Program-made: the position numbers and the translations under genes
Notes under the pieces: model-generated
The model's input: the letters and a program-made list of their open reading frames with translations, nothing else
Told to the model about the DNA's origin: nothing
Database searches by the model: none
Shown: positions 48,401-60,322 of the stretch, piece by piece
Layout of the letters: each line of letters starts with the position of its first letter
How positions within the stretch are numbered: position 1 is the first letter of the stretch
DNA from: Parus major
Lineage: Eukaryota > Chordata > Aves > Passeriformes > Paridae
Direction of reading: 5' to 3'
Assembly: GCF_001522545.3 (NCBI RefSeq)
Contig: NC_031774.1
Location: forward strand, 25,739,824-25,803,823
Length of the DNA stretch: 64,000 bases

Positions 48401-51400
48401 ATCTAGAACAGAAATTAAAGTGGAAAATAAATTATTCGTTCTGTTGCTCTCTAACCTCTTTAAAATGTACCTCTGTGGAATTGAGCATTTCTTTCAGGAA
48501 GAGATGAATGTCATTAATCTCCCTGGTATAGATTATAATCTGTGTATTTGAGGTTGCCCTAGAATGTTCTTTTGCACACATTTGCCTTTATATTTTGTTA
48601 TGCAGATACATCTCCTAAGTTTTAAAAACATAAAGGTCTTTTTGACAAGGGTTGAGTGGTTTGTGTTTTGAAGATGATTTGCATTACAGACATAGTGTGG
48701 GTGTCTGTCTGCACGTATGTAGGTGTAAATGCACCTGTTTTATGCAATGACTTAGACAGTGGGTTTCTGTCTTTCTTGAAATGAAGCTTTTGTGGACATG
48801 TCAACTGCCCACAGTATTAAATCACAGTTCCATTATGTTAAGTTTGCTGCAGTAGGTACAGAATTAGAGAGGAAGTGTACTCTTCTCACTGAGACAAGCA
48901 GAATGGAAAGGGTCTCATTAGCAAGCACATGAGCAGCAGGGCTGCAGTGGTGGATGCCTGTGAGTGAGCAGGTGAGCCAGGGTTTTGTGTAAGGAAACCC
49001 AGACCCCATCTCTTAACAAGCTATTTTTGTCATAATCTCTCAAGCTTTAAATATACAACTCCTGGTCCGTAACCGGATGGTTGTTACGCTACCCTTTTTT
49101 GAGAAAGACTGAAAATGAGCTTTTGGTGCAGGTTTTTCAGGTGTGGCCAGGAGGAGACTTGCTATAAAAGCAGCAGGAAGCTGTGGAGAACAGGAAGGAC
49201 TGTGCTGCAGGGACTAGCTCATCAGAGGCTAGCATTGCTGGTAGACTGGCACACAAAGGCTCATCCATCTCTCCTGTCATAGAAGGAAGGCAGATGTAGT
49301 GCAAAGCTGTAAGGAAGAAGGCAGGAGGGAAGAAAAGGAGGCCACAGATGTAAAGATAGGTATACTGGAGTGTCTTAACCCATGCTGTAGTGGAGACTCT
49401 CAGCAATGTCTCGAAGGGGCACTATGAGTCACTGACACAAAAGAGGATCTTGCCCTGTATTCAGTTCTTGATAACTGTGCCTTGTAAGAGAGGGAGAAAA
49501 TGGGCCTGAAAATGCCAGAAAGGACTTGAACAGGTTGATTGGAGAGGAAAAATGTAACTGAATTCCATTATCTCCCTTTTCTACAGGTCTCTCTGGATAG
49601 AGTTTCCAGAGAAAATGGAAACTTTTGATGTGGAAAATGAGTACATGCTGGGTAAGCAGGTGTCTTATTCTCTGGAATTTGAGTTAAATATTTTTGAGGT
49701 GTTGCATGACAAAAAGAAAACATAAAAATGCTGCCTAAGACTTAAAAAAATCATAATTGAATATAGAACTTGAGACCTCTTTAAGTGACCAAGTTTTAAC
49801 CTCATTCTGAAAATAGAGGACATAGGAGATGCAAAAACTCTGTTGTATCTCACTAGTCACCTTGAAAAAACATGATTGGTTTTGACATGGAACATCAAGT
49901 TCAGTGGAGCAGCTAAGATCACAGTCTGCTTCAAAAATGGCAGTAGTAAACAACTGCTACCCAAACATGAGTGTATATTTTACTGTGGTATGGCTGGCTG
50001 CTGAAGTCAGTCAGCCATCACCCCACTACACAGGCCTTTTTCTTCAGTAGAAAGTGAACCTAAGCATATGACATGCCCAAGCAAGCTCCTGAAATGGCTG
50101 TGGGAAGTTGACAGCCCTAGAGCACAGGTTCTGCTCTGGGGAGATGCAGCCTTGACATAGCTGTGGTTACATTTTTCTCCAGGAAATGCTTTGTTGGTGC
50201 ATCCAGTCACAGAGAAAGAGACCAAGACAGTGGCAGTTCTGTTTCCAGGGCCAGAGGAGGTAAGGATGTATATGAATTACTCAACTGTTCCCTAAGAAGT
50301 ATTTTATGCCGAAGCCTTCCAGCTCCCTGTCTAACAACTGCTGGGCACTACTGCTGTGGCAAGTCTTGGCTGGCCATGCTGTGCCACTCTGAACCCTTCC
50401 TTCCATCTTGGTGGCTTGCTTGCTTGGCTCACAGTAAATTTACTTTCTTGCTTTTCCAAGACCTGCTGCACAAATTTCAAGTCACCCACAGTTTAAATCT
50501 CCCTTCAAAGCTTGCTGTGTCTCATCAATCACTATGAACAGCTTCCCTACATTGTCAATTTCCTTTTTTCATGTATTTCTTTTTGGGTTAAACTTCTAAT
50601 TTTATATGGGGAAAAAGGGTACTTTGAAGAAAGGTCAGAAGAAAATCAGAGGGAAACTGTGGGTAGGGGAAATTTTAACATGGAAAGACAAGCCTCAGTA
50701 GCCTGGAACATGTATAGCAAACACTGACACAGAGAACAGTTCTTCTCTGAATTAATGGTATTTATCCACAGGATGGCACAGTGGTTCACTCCTACAAAGA
50801 GCATTTGGCTACAGGAGCTGTGAAATAGAGGAAGGGAAATGATTTGGGGAAAATAGTTGCTATGGGGAAGCCTGAGACTCTAGAGAGTAAGCAGCAAAGG
50901 GGAATGTATGAGACCATCCAGAGCCTTGTAACTCCACTAATGCACCTGAGAACACTTAGAATTCTTCTCTGTTTAAGGAGAAAAACAGACTAGGCTCTCC
51001 AGACAAGTTAAGAAAAATCCTTCTCTCAAGATCTCTGTAGCAATTGAGTGGTTGGCACACTTAAAGCATTTAAACCTCCTGGCAAGTGTGGTGCATGGGA
51101 GATTCAGATGCAGCTCTCTTTTGTTACCTATTAGCAACTTCGTTGTTAATTTTCACTTCAATATAAATATGCTTTTCCAAGAACTAGATTTAAAAAAATA
51201 AAATTTATAAAGTGTTTAATTATTTTGCACTTCCAGATGCTTTAAGACATACAAGACATTGTGCAGACATTTATACATTAAACTGTAGCAAAGGTTTGAT
51301 TATTTTTGTGCTGAAGAAATTATAATTCATTCTTTTCATCCAGAAGGTCGTTTATTTTAAAAATAAATGCTTTTTCTTGGATATAAAATGGACTGTTTGG

Positions 51401-54400
51401 AATAGTGACAGCTTAAGTAGGAGAGTAACTGCACCAGCAAAGGAACAGATCTTGTCATACATGTCATGCTCATTCTCTTTTCATTTTTTCTAGATTTGGT
51501 ATGATTTCAGAAAATTTAAGCGAATAGAAGATGCAGGCACAGTGAAGATCCCAGTAACACTGGAGAATGTATGTTTTTTGTTTTATAATGCTGCTTTCAT
51601 GGAGCAGAAAAAAAAAAACCCAAGCTCTTTTTATATGTCAATATTCAGAATCAGAAAAGTGACAGTTCAATTTCCTTGTAGAAATGTAATCTAAAATAGC
51701 TTTTGTATAAAAGTTCCATCTCCTTTATTGTTAGATTGAACACTTCTGCATCCTGGTGGTGAAATGAGGTGATGCAAGGGTTGCTTTTCCAACGGAAATT
51801 ATTTTGCTTATATACATACAGAAGTTTACTACTATTGCCTTTGTCAGTTGAATAATTTTCTTTATATATTTGTGGCAAAAGTTTACTTCTAAGTTTGGAG
51901 CAAACTGTTGTTATCTCTGATCCTGGTTAAAATTACATTATCAGAGTATGGGAACCTTTCTGCCCTGGCTTTGTGTTTTTGCAGATTCCTGTATTCCAGC
52001 GGGGGGGCACTGTGATACCTCTGAAGACCACAGCTGGAAAATCCACTGAATGGATGATAGATATTTCTTATGAACTCCACGTGGCCTTAGATACAGAGGT
52101 ACTCTGGGATAGCATTCCGTCTTTACAAAGATGTCTCCTACTCCATCTGATCTTCATAGGCCCTTGCTACCTGTTTGGTCAGCTCAATGGCATTTACATT
52201 TGAGTGCCCAATGGCTCTTCTCCGCTTGTGCTGTTTGGGGGGACTCAAACCTCTCCTTCACTGTCCTCTCTGAGCATGATTATCTGAGCACAGCAGAGGC
52301 AGAACATTTTTCTGACCTTTCTCAGCCCTTGTCTAGTCCCTTGGAGGAAGGAGCAGAGAATGAGCAGGCCACAAACTTCCTCTTGGGCACAGAGAGGGAA
52401 CTTCCTACAACTGTCTTTGCTAATAATGAGGTGACACATGGCATCAATTTACAAAACCAGCATGTCCAGCACTCTCAGAGCCGGATTGCCTGAACCTTCC
52501 AGGGATACAAGCTGCTAAGGAAAAATAAACACACACCTTGGATATGAAGCATAAGATACAGTGAGACAGCTTCATTATTCAACATTAGAAGCCGCTGTTA
52601 ATTTGTGCTCTATCTGGTGTGTTTCACAGGCCTGTGCCATAGGTGAGCTCTACATAGATGATGGGCATTCATTTCAATATCTCCACAAGAAACAGTTCCT
52701 GTATCGGAAATTCACTTTCCACAAGAACATTCTCTCTTCCAGGTAACAGCAATTACAGACAAAAGCCACCAACACGCTGTCACTGAAAATGCCTGTTCTA
52801 GTTCACGAGGCCTTCTTACAAATGTAGCTCTATTAGCTTCAGCTATTGCTTAGTGAAGTCCAAGAGTGTGCAGAATCTGTCATAAAAACTGCAGAGGTAA
52901 ACAGTGTTCTACACAGGTCTGAAGGCAGCAACACATAAAATACTGAGTTGTATTGTTTCAGTCTAGTCAAACTTGACATTATGCAGATTGACACAAATAT
53001 AATGAAAAGTCATTAGAGTAAAGCCTATCAGAGAGACAAAACAGATAAATCAAGAGATTTGCAAGTAGGCAGCACCTGGAGTGTTTGTATTTTTTAAGAT
53101 TTGTTTTCTAAGATAATCTTTGCTGTTCCAGTCAGTCACTGGAACGTGTTCCCCAGGGAAGTGGTCAAGGCATCAAGCCTTTCCTAGTTCAAAGCCCAAC
53201 TGGACAATGATCTGAGTCACATGGTTTAGTTTTAGGCAGTCCTGCAAGGGAGCAGGAAGTTTGGTTTGATTCTTGTCTCCCTCACAACCTGAGGTATACA
53301 AACCAAAACCACTCCGTTGCAGTCTCTCAAAGTAATCAACAAATTCACCATATATATTAGCATGAAGAATAAAAGGAGGCACAAGGGGATACCACCTGCA
53401 AAGGCTCAGTGGCAAAACCTAAAAGCCAAAGAGATCTTTCATTGCTCATAAGGAAGAGATGCCAAATATGCCTCTGTAACTCTTTTACTATTGAGGTTTA
53501 TTGCACAGAAGGGTGTGTAGTGCATAAATGTTGATTCTGCAGGCGGTTTTTAGTCCTTCAAGCTTCAAAAATATGCAGGAGTTGGTCCTAAAGCTACAAA
53601 AGTTAACACAGGGCAAAACTAGCTTAGCTTGTATAATGTGGTTAAAAGTGTACTTCAAATCTCTTTATCCGGAATATGAAATCTGAAAAACTTTTCAGCT
53701 TTCAGGAATTCAGAATGGGAAGGAAAAATGTTGCTAAATTGCTAGCAAAACTGGAAGTTGGAAAAAAAGTAATTTTGAGATGAATGATATAAGATTCTCT
53801 TCATTTAAAAAAGTTACATTTTGATTTGAGGTTTTTTTAGAACTTTTCAATAAAAATTAATTACAAAATTAAACATAATTTTGTCTCAGATTGAAATATC
53901 TTTCTTGAAAAAAATGTTAAAATTAGCTTTACATTTATATTTAGGAGTTTTAACTAATCTTTTCTGAAAATCCAGAACTTTTCTGGTTCTCAGAGCCATG
54001 CTTTTTGCCATAAAATAGCTTCTCAAACTGTTTTTCTTCTGACTGTGAAATCCGATACACAGTGAAAAAATCAGCTGACAACAGGAGCAAGTTTTACTTG
54101 TTTTTAAGAGAAAGATAAATAGAGGAAAGGAAACCAGTACTGGGAGCTTTCAGGATGAGACTAAAGTAATAATATTTGTGTGATACTAAACTTACACTGA
54201 TGGAAGGAAATCGATGTATATGAAATAATTTTCTTTTTGCAGCTGCATAGGTGAAAGTGGACAGTACCACACTACATGTGTAGTTGAACGGGTGATTATT
54301 CTGGGATTTGGAAAGCATCCCACTTCAGTGACAGCCAGTCCCAAGGGTAATGAATTGACTTCTAATTTACTACAAATTTTTGAAATTGTGTTGCTCTGCT

Positions 54401-55336
54401 GCCATTCACTAGAGGTGTCAGACTGACAGGTCTGCAAAGAAGTGTTACAACACAGGAGACCTCTTTGTTTAGTTTCCTTTGCTACATTTTTTTTTATATC
54501 AAGGAGAGAATTTAGTGAAAGGAACCAGCAGCTATTCACCACTAATATTACATGCAGAACTGAAGAACACTAGACTTTGAAAGATGATAAATGTGTCAGT
54601 AAAAGTGGTTTGGAATGAACATGTTCAGACAACATTGTCCTGCACAGAACATGAGCAGAGATGGCATTTAAATTGGAGGCCTATTTGCTCAGTCTGTCAA
54701 CCTGCCTAGTCTAGAACAGGAAACTTGAAGACAAAACCATATTTATTCTTCTGTTTCCGTGCCTATCCAAAAGTTCTGGAGTTCCTGACTATATGGGGAC
54801 CTCTAGAAGTTGTGAGGTATCCCCTATGGATAGGCAGTAGCAGCTACAAAAAGGGCTTATGATTTATGGCTGCTTTTCCAAGTGTGTCCCTTCACAGTGA
54901 GAGGAAATGGACTTTCTGCCTCCACCTGTCAAGGGTGCTTGGAGGAACACCTGTGCAGAAACCAGGGTTATTTTTTTCAGAAAAATCCTTGAGTAGTTCC
55001 ATAGTTTGATGTACCATAGTTCGAAAGATCAGGAAAAAATAGTTACTTTCTTATTCCACTGCATTCATATGTGTGTGCTGGGAAGATTTGACTTAGATTT
55101 GTTTTTTAATCAAACCTTTCCACCAGTGGCAGGGACAGTCAGAACTAAAAACTGTAGGGTCACATATAACTGTGTTTCAGAAGTATTCTTCCTAAATTAA
55201 ATAACAAACTCTCTTGACCTGTTCAGATGGGAAAAAAACAGAAGTGGTTTTCACATATGATACGAAGACCTCTGCGCTGACACTGGAAAACTTAGCCCTG
55301 AGTGTTGATGCTGACTGGGAGATCTGTATCAGCTGA
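33110..55336 (+). CDS. GANC: GANC, neutral alpha-glucosidase C (complete)
   Basis: Twenty-four coding exons: 33110-33138, 34226-34288, 35483-35591, 36098-36225, 36739-36921, 37724-37769, 39108-39174, 40503-40599, 41194-41374, 42239-42392, 42776-43011, 44043-44169, 45112-45191, 46047-46190, 46570-46666, 47048-47149, 47641-47884, 49587-49651, 50183-50259, 51494-51568, 51985-52098, 52630-52742, 54243-54346, 55227-55336. All are GT-AG and in phase; 2745 coding bases give 914 residues, the length I recall for the human protein. It is a family 31 glycoside hydrolase that releases glucose from alpha-1,4-linked ends at neutral pH and is thought to act on glycogen breakdown products. Landmarks are YGIPQH (exon 8), YHQCRWNY and WLDIEHT (exon 11), [10 protein letters not shown] with nucleophile D511 (exon 14), WTGDNTADW with acid/base D587 (exon 16) and VFQRGG (exon 21). 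It has no ER signal peptide, unlike the paralogue GANAB. The ATG context (gccATGG) is strong. Exon 17 is unusually CpG-rich. Confidence 0.97.
38690..38880 (+). mobile_element. CR1 LINE 3'-end fragment
   Basis: Degenerate CR1 text in GANC intron 6: gaacaaccttcccagggatg, ggttttcaagatttatttgg acagg, and gatcttttgaggtcccttcc. It is 5'-truncated, in sense with GANC and non-coding. The match is from memory of the avian CR1 consensus. Confidence 0.75.
53120..53265 (+). mobile_element. CR1 LINE fragment
   Basis: In GANC intron 22: ggaacgtgttccccagggaa gtggtc, then caactggacaatgatctgag and gcagtcctgcaagggagcag. These fit the 3' part of CR1 upstream of its terminal repeat. It is more degraded than the other two copies and in sense with GANC. 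Confidence 0.6.
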
Positions 55337-55633
55337 AAGAAGATGCAACTTCTGCAGACAAACTTTTCATTGAGAGGCTGAGGAGAAATAAACTGGGAGG
55401 ACTTCAGATGTGCACTTGAATCCAGTTGAATCAACAAATATATTTTCCACCAACCCACCCAAACTAACATTTCTTACAATTTTTCTTTTAAAGCACTAAT
55501 TTGGACTTGGATAATTTTTCTGTTCAGCAGAAGTAGTAGCACTAGGATTGTATCTTTGGGGAAATAAGCTAAATACTATTTGCATTAGGCTAGCTTCAGT
55601 TAGGCATTAAGTTTCAATTCTGCCTTCACTTGC

Positions 55634-55639
55634 AATAAA
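55634..55639 (+). terminator. GANC: GANC poly(A) signal
   Basis: AATAAA about 300 bases after the stop codon, followed by a G/T-rich stretch (gatggggtgagactgtgg) that fits a downstream cleavage element. A second AATAAA at 55387-55392 could serve a shorter 3' UTR. Confidence 0.65.
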
Positions 55640-55659
55640 AAATTATGAGTTGATGGGGT

Positions 55660-58600
55660 GAGACTGTGGCTTGTTGGCACAGGCCTTCATGTAAGTATTT
55701 GAAAATCCAACTATTCAGAGACTGGAGCACTTGAGGAGATCTGGGCCAGTTCAACAAGCAGCATCAGCAGATATGACAGACACAGAGGTTATCACTAGAG
55801 TTTTGCCTGCCAGCTGCCTTCTGAAAACAAACACAGAAGGAGCCAGCCAGTGTGATCAGAAACTCTTCTGCTTTCCAGCCCTTTTGACAATGCAGAGTTA
55901 GCTGGTCTGTACAGGAAAGTAAACAGCAGGCTCACCAAACAGCTCAGGCACTGGAGGTGAGGGTTGGATAGCTTGTGCCAGTCAGTTGTGCAATAGTAGA
56001 AGACAGTAATGTGGTGGTGCAGAAGGCTTCATAACAGCCAACTTTGAAACTTGGATTTCAAAAAGGCACAGATCTTCATAGGTGCGGTACTGGCTTAGGA
56101 TAGCAGCTATACTCACACAAAAACATTTTCCATGTTACTGCTCCCCTCCATCTGCAAGTACTACTTAAAAAAAAAGTTTTATGTTAGGAAAGAATTGGTA
56201 TTGATGATTGGATGTCATTGATTAAAGCCAGCCCAGTGAAGGAGCTATGCTTTTCCACATCTTCCAAGTCCTGCCAAATTTTGGCTTCCTTTACATAAGT
56301 TTTAGTCATGTCATTTTTTTAGTATCTGGCTGAGATTTGAGCTAGGTATTTATGAAGCAAATGTTAATTTTAATGGGATTAATTCTGCATTCAGAAATCC
56401 CACTTTATGGTTATTTCTCCCTTCTGTTACAACTCAGCCTAATGTTCCCTTGCCTTCTTTTCCCACCATCTTTGCTAACAGAACTGGTGTGTTCTGATGC
56501 TTGCTTGGCTTGCAAAAGAGAGACATCCTGGGTCCCAACATCCATTACATCCTGCCTGTTCCCTCAGGCTTTTCTGTATTAGGCTTCTCTTTTCACAGGC
56601 TGCCATTGCTCCACAGGGTTTGTTTACCCTTTCCATTTGCTGCACTTGCCAGCTATATTATTTTGAAACCAGTTCTGCTTTGAGTCAAACCTGAACATCA
56701 GACCCATCAGCTGGGTCTCTGGTTTTTCTGGATTTCTAGTTAATTTAATTTCTTTTAGTAATATAAGAAGGTATTTTCTAAAAACATCAGTAGATTAGCT
56801 CATAGGAAACAGAGAAGGATTTTTGACAGCTAAAGGTAACGTAACATTGCTAATCCCCTCTGTCATTTCCACCTGCTGCTGTTTGTCCTCTGCAAGGCAG
56901 ATTTCTGGGAATAGCAAGTGTGAGAGCAAACTGTGAGTACTTCGCTCTTAACTACTCAAGTGTAGTTTCTTCCACACCAGACCCTTAGCTTCCTTCTTTT
57001 TTATTCTGCTGAGCTATTTGTCAGCACCTTCCAGGAGACAGTGTGAGCCTCCACTCCAGGAACTGGCAGCATAAATACTGTTGTGCTTAGTGCAAACATG
57101 TTAATCCAGGTAGAACAGCAGCAAATAGATCTTTTACATCTGTGAAAACAGAGACAGACCCTATTTTTCTATCAACTTTTAACCTTTCATTGATGAATTC
57201 TTACTGTGTTTAAGCATAGCAGTGCTTCTCACAGCATGTAGTTACTGTCTTGGGAAATTTAATAAAATATTTTCACTGCTATTTCTAAGATTGGAAAGTG
57301 AAATAAAGTAATAATGAAGCAAGTTACATGCCTTTTTCCTTTCAGCCTTTTTCCTTTCAGCCTTCTTTCTACTGTTAAGAATCACTAGTGAGTATTCTTC
57401 CCAGGGTTTCTGGTTAAAGTGAATTACTTGCTTTTATTCTCTGCCCCTCAGCAAGATATCTGAATCATAGTAAATAGTCATGGTTCAAATTTTCAGTGGT
57501 AAGAAGTTCCTAATGTCTATGGATCTCAGTAGCAATTAATTGCTGAAAATCTTAGCAGTTGTGTCTTTAGATCTGATAAATTTCAAGTATGGTTTACATT
57601 GCTGTTTGTAGTAACTCACATATTTTTCCACATATTTATGCCATAAATGAAGAAATAATTTTTTAGTGTATCTTTACAAAAGAAATAATTTAGTTCAATT
57701 AGTGAAAACAACTGGAGAGAAAACTTCATACAAATTAAATAGCAATATTAACATTTTAGATTAGTTTAATAAAGATTAGTTCATTGTTACTGTCTGAACA
57801 AGTCAGCTATTTGGGTACGTCTGCTTGCAGTAAATTCCATCATATACAGGATTTAATTCCTGAAAATTTGTTTTGCTGTTTGTGTTAGACAGCACATCCA
57901 TTCTCCTCTATGGAAAATTGTGTTTATTTAAAGATACCATTTGTCTTTTATTAGGAATTCCTGTAAAAAGGATCAGAAACCTACATAACAAACCATCTAT
58001 CCAGTAAGAAAAAAGAAAAGGAGAGATTGCATTTTAAACAGGTGTAACTCTTGAACATACCTAAGTAACGACATTGGCGTAGAAGTGAGAAGTGCATGTC
58101 CTCCTGCCACTCCATGTGCAGGCACTGGCTGATCTGTTAGCTCTAGCAGCAGCAGCAGGCTTGTTGACCATGCCAATAAAAAAAAACAACAAACAAACCC
58201 ACTGCTAATCATTCACATGATCATCCCCAGCAGCCCACAAAGAGTTTCTCAAATGCCATACCCCTACAATTCTTCCAGAAACTGAGCTCTGTATGTAAGA
58301 GGTGCATTGGTATACTGGGAAGGAAGGGAGAATACAAAGGAAAAAACACATGCACAGGCTGCCAAATGAGCACTGTGCTGAGCTGTGCAGTGAAAAGCCC
58401 TTGCATCTCACTATTTGAGTATCCTGCAAAGAGTAACACGTGGCTCTGCCAAGCTGTCCTGCAATGTAGTGTCAAGTATGAGACCTGCAATCCTTGCATC
58501 TAAATGTAAAGAGGAAGTCATCAATTCTGCATCTGAAGAACCCACCCTAAAGCAATTGCATTCCTATTTTCACAGCTGCTCGAATATGTCTTTTTCAATT

Positions 58601-60031
58601 ACCCTGTTGGTGCAAGAAGGCTTGAATTCATGATAAAAAGAAAAGGATTTAGGCCACCTAAATGGCCTAAAAGATTGATGATTAATATTCCTAAAGATTA
58701 GTCGTTTGCCAACTATATATTACCTTCTTTAAAAGTTTCTCCAGAGAAATTTCCTTTAATGAGCTGTAGAGTTAGTCCACTTTACTGTTTATTTTAAGTG
58801 TGTAAACTGAGCAAATGGCTGAGAAAAAAAAAATAAAAATCAGTGCTTTGGAAAATGCCATAGCCCTAGGCCAGAAGGTCAGCAATGTATATGTGAGCCA
58901 GAAATGAGTATCATTTGGCAAAAATAAAATCAATGACAACCTATGATTGAAGACTTCCCAATAAAAAAAAAACAACATATGAAGTATTACAGGGCTTTTC
59001 TTGATGTATAAATATTGTCACCTTTTAAAGAAATGGGTTACAGAGAAAAGCAGTATGTGTTTAGATTTTCACTCACAGAGGCTATGAATTTGTCCCTTAT
59101 CCCACTGTTGTGTGAAAAAATACACACGCAGACTCAGATGTTTCCTTTAACTTTGGTATATCTTAACACACACAGAGTGGTCCAGTTTCCACACTAGGCT
59201 CTATAAACTTTTCAGCCCCTATACAAAACGTTGCTTTTTTCATGGGAAGTAGCTGTTACAAAGTGAATCTTAGTGTTGCCAAGCTGCTGTCCAGAGGAAC
59301 CAAACCCACCTGGCAGGTATTGACCTGACCTCAGTAGCATCAAATAGCACCTTTTTCACTATTAGAAACATCTTCTGATCATCTTCTCTAGTAGTAAAAA
59401 TTTGTCTGTATCTTTTCTGCCACAAAGGGTAGAAACAAGTCAAGCACAACAGTTCTTTTAGTAGTGTCAGAACCATTGCCTGGCAGTACTTCGTACATAA
59501 GGTTCCCAAGCCAGCAGTTTAGCTTCCAGTTCCACTGCTCCCTCTACTTAAGGAAAAGATGAACTGCTTGCACCAGGAGTCAGCCCACACACAGAGCCCG
59601 TCCCTGGAACATGCCTGGCCTCAGCACAAGCTGCACAGAAGACTGACACCTTCTCACTCATGCCTCCCCTCTCATTTTCCCTCTCTCTTTGCCTGTAGTT
59701 ATTTTTAGATTTCACGGTTAAAGCTTGTCCCTTCTGGACGCTCACACACACAGGACGGCACACACACACGCTGTGGATACAACTCGGATACAGGACAGAG
59801 CCAACTAATCATCTTGTCCCATATCAAGGAACAAATTGCAATTTCTGATGACAAAATACTGTCCTTTAAGAGGATGCGAAACCACATGGAATTTTCTGGC
59901 TTGCAAATTTAACTAGAAGGCTTTCAACAGACAGAAAAGACGGTTTGCACAGCAACTTCCTCTTCTCTGAAATTTCCTTCCAGTTTGCAGGATCCTGCTG
60001 TCTTTCAGCATTTGCTGTAAGCCTGATTCCC
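55660..60031. other. GANC-CAPN3 intergenic region and CAPN3 5' flank
   Basis: No coding exon, RNA gene or clear retroelement was recognised. Short open frames have no recognisable content. The right end should contain the CAPN3 muscle promoter and 5' UTR. A CA-rich stretch lies at about 59743-59771. There is no CpG island, as expected for a tissue-restricted gene. Confidence 0.6.
59699..59708. promoter_or_regulatory. CAPN3: Candidate MEF2 site upstream of CAPN3
   Basis: TTATTTTTAG, the reverse complement of CTAAAAATAA, is a perfect match to the MEF2 consensus YTAWWWWTAR, 324 bases before the CAPN3 start codon. An E-box (CACATG) lies at 59883-59888. CAPN3 is expressed mainly in skeletal muscle, where MEF2 and E-box factors act. 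Its function here is inferred from motif and position only. Confidence 0.4.
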
Positions 60032-60322
60032 ATGCCGACTGCCATAAATGCAGCGGTGGCTCAGCAAACAGCTGCTGGGTCAGTCCCCAGTGCCACCATT
60101 GGCACTACGGAGGGAGCAGGAGGGGGCACAGGGGGGATTTATTCTGCCATTATTAGTCGCAATCAGCCCATTATCAGCGTCAAGGAGAAGACCTATGAAG
60201 AGCTTCACAAGAAGTGCCTGGAGAAAAATGTTCTCTATGAAGATCCCGATTTCCCACCAAATGAGTCGTCACTTTTCTACAGCCAGAAAAGCCCCGTCAA
60301 GTTTGAATGGAAAAGACCCCGT
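60032..60322 (+). CDS. CAPN3: CAPN3 (calpain-3), first coding exon, partial gene
   Basis: Starts [16 protein letters not shown], with the muscle-calpain N-terminal (NS) region running to about residue 35. It then reads [40 protein letters not shown] and [18 protein letters not shown], the start of the cysteine protease core. The donor is CGT|gtaagt at phase 0 after 97 codons; the human exon 1 I recall has 103. The frame stays open upstream for 29 codons, but the only upstream start there is TTG, so this ATG is the start. Exon 2 (expected EICENPRFIIDG-like) was not found before 64000. CAPN3 is a titin-associated calcium protease of the sarcomere; loss in humans causes limb-girdle muscular dystrophy R1. 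Confidence 0.95.

Noticed and set aside
59945..60031. In-frame N-terminal extension of CAPN3 that looks like a signal peptide
   Set aside because: The upstream start is TTG, not ATG; the known CAPN3 protein begins at MPT (60032) and is cytosolic.
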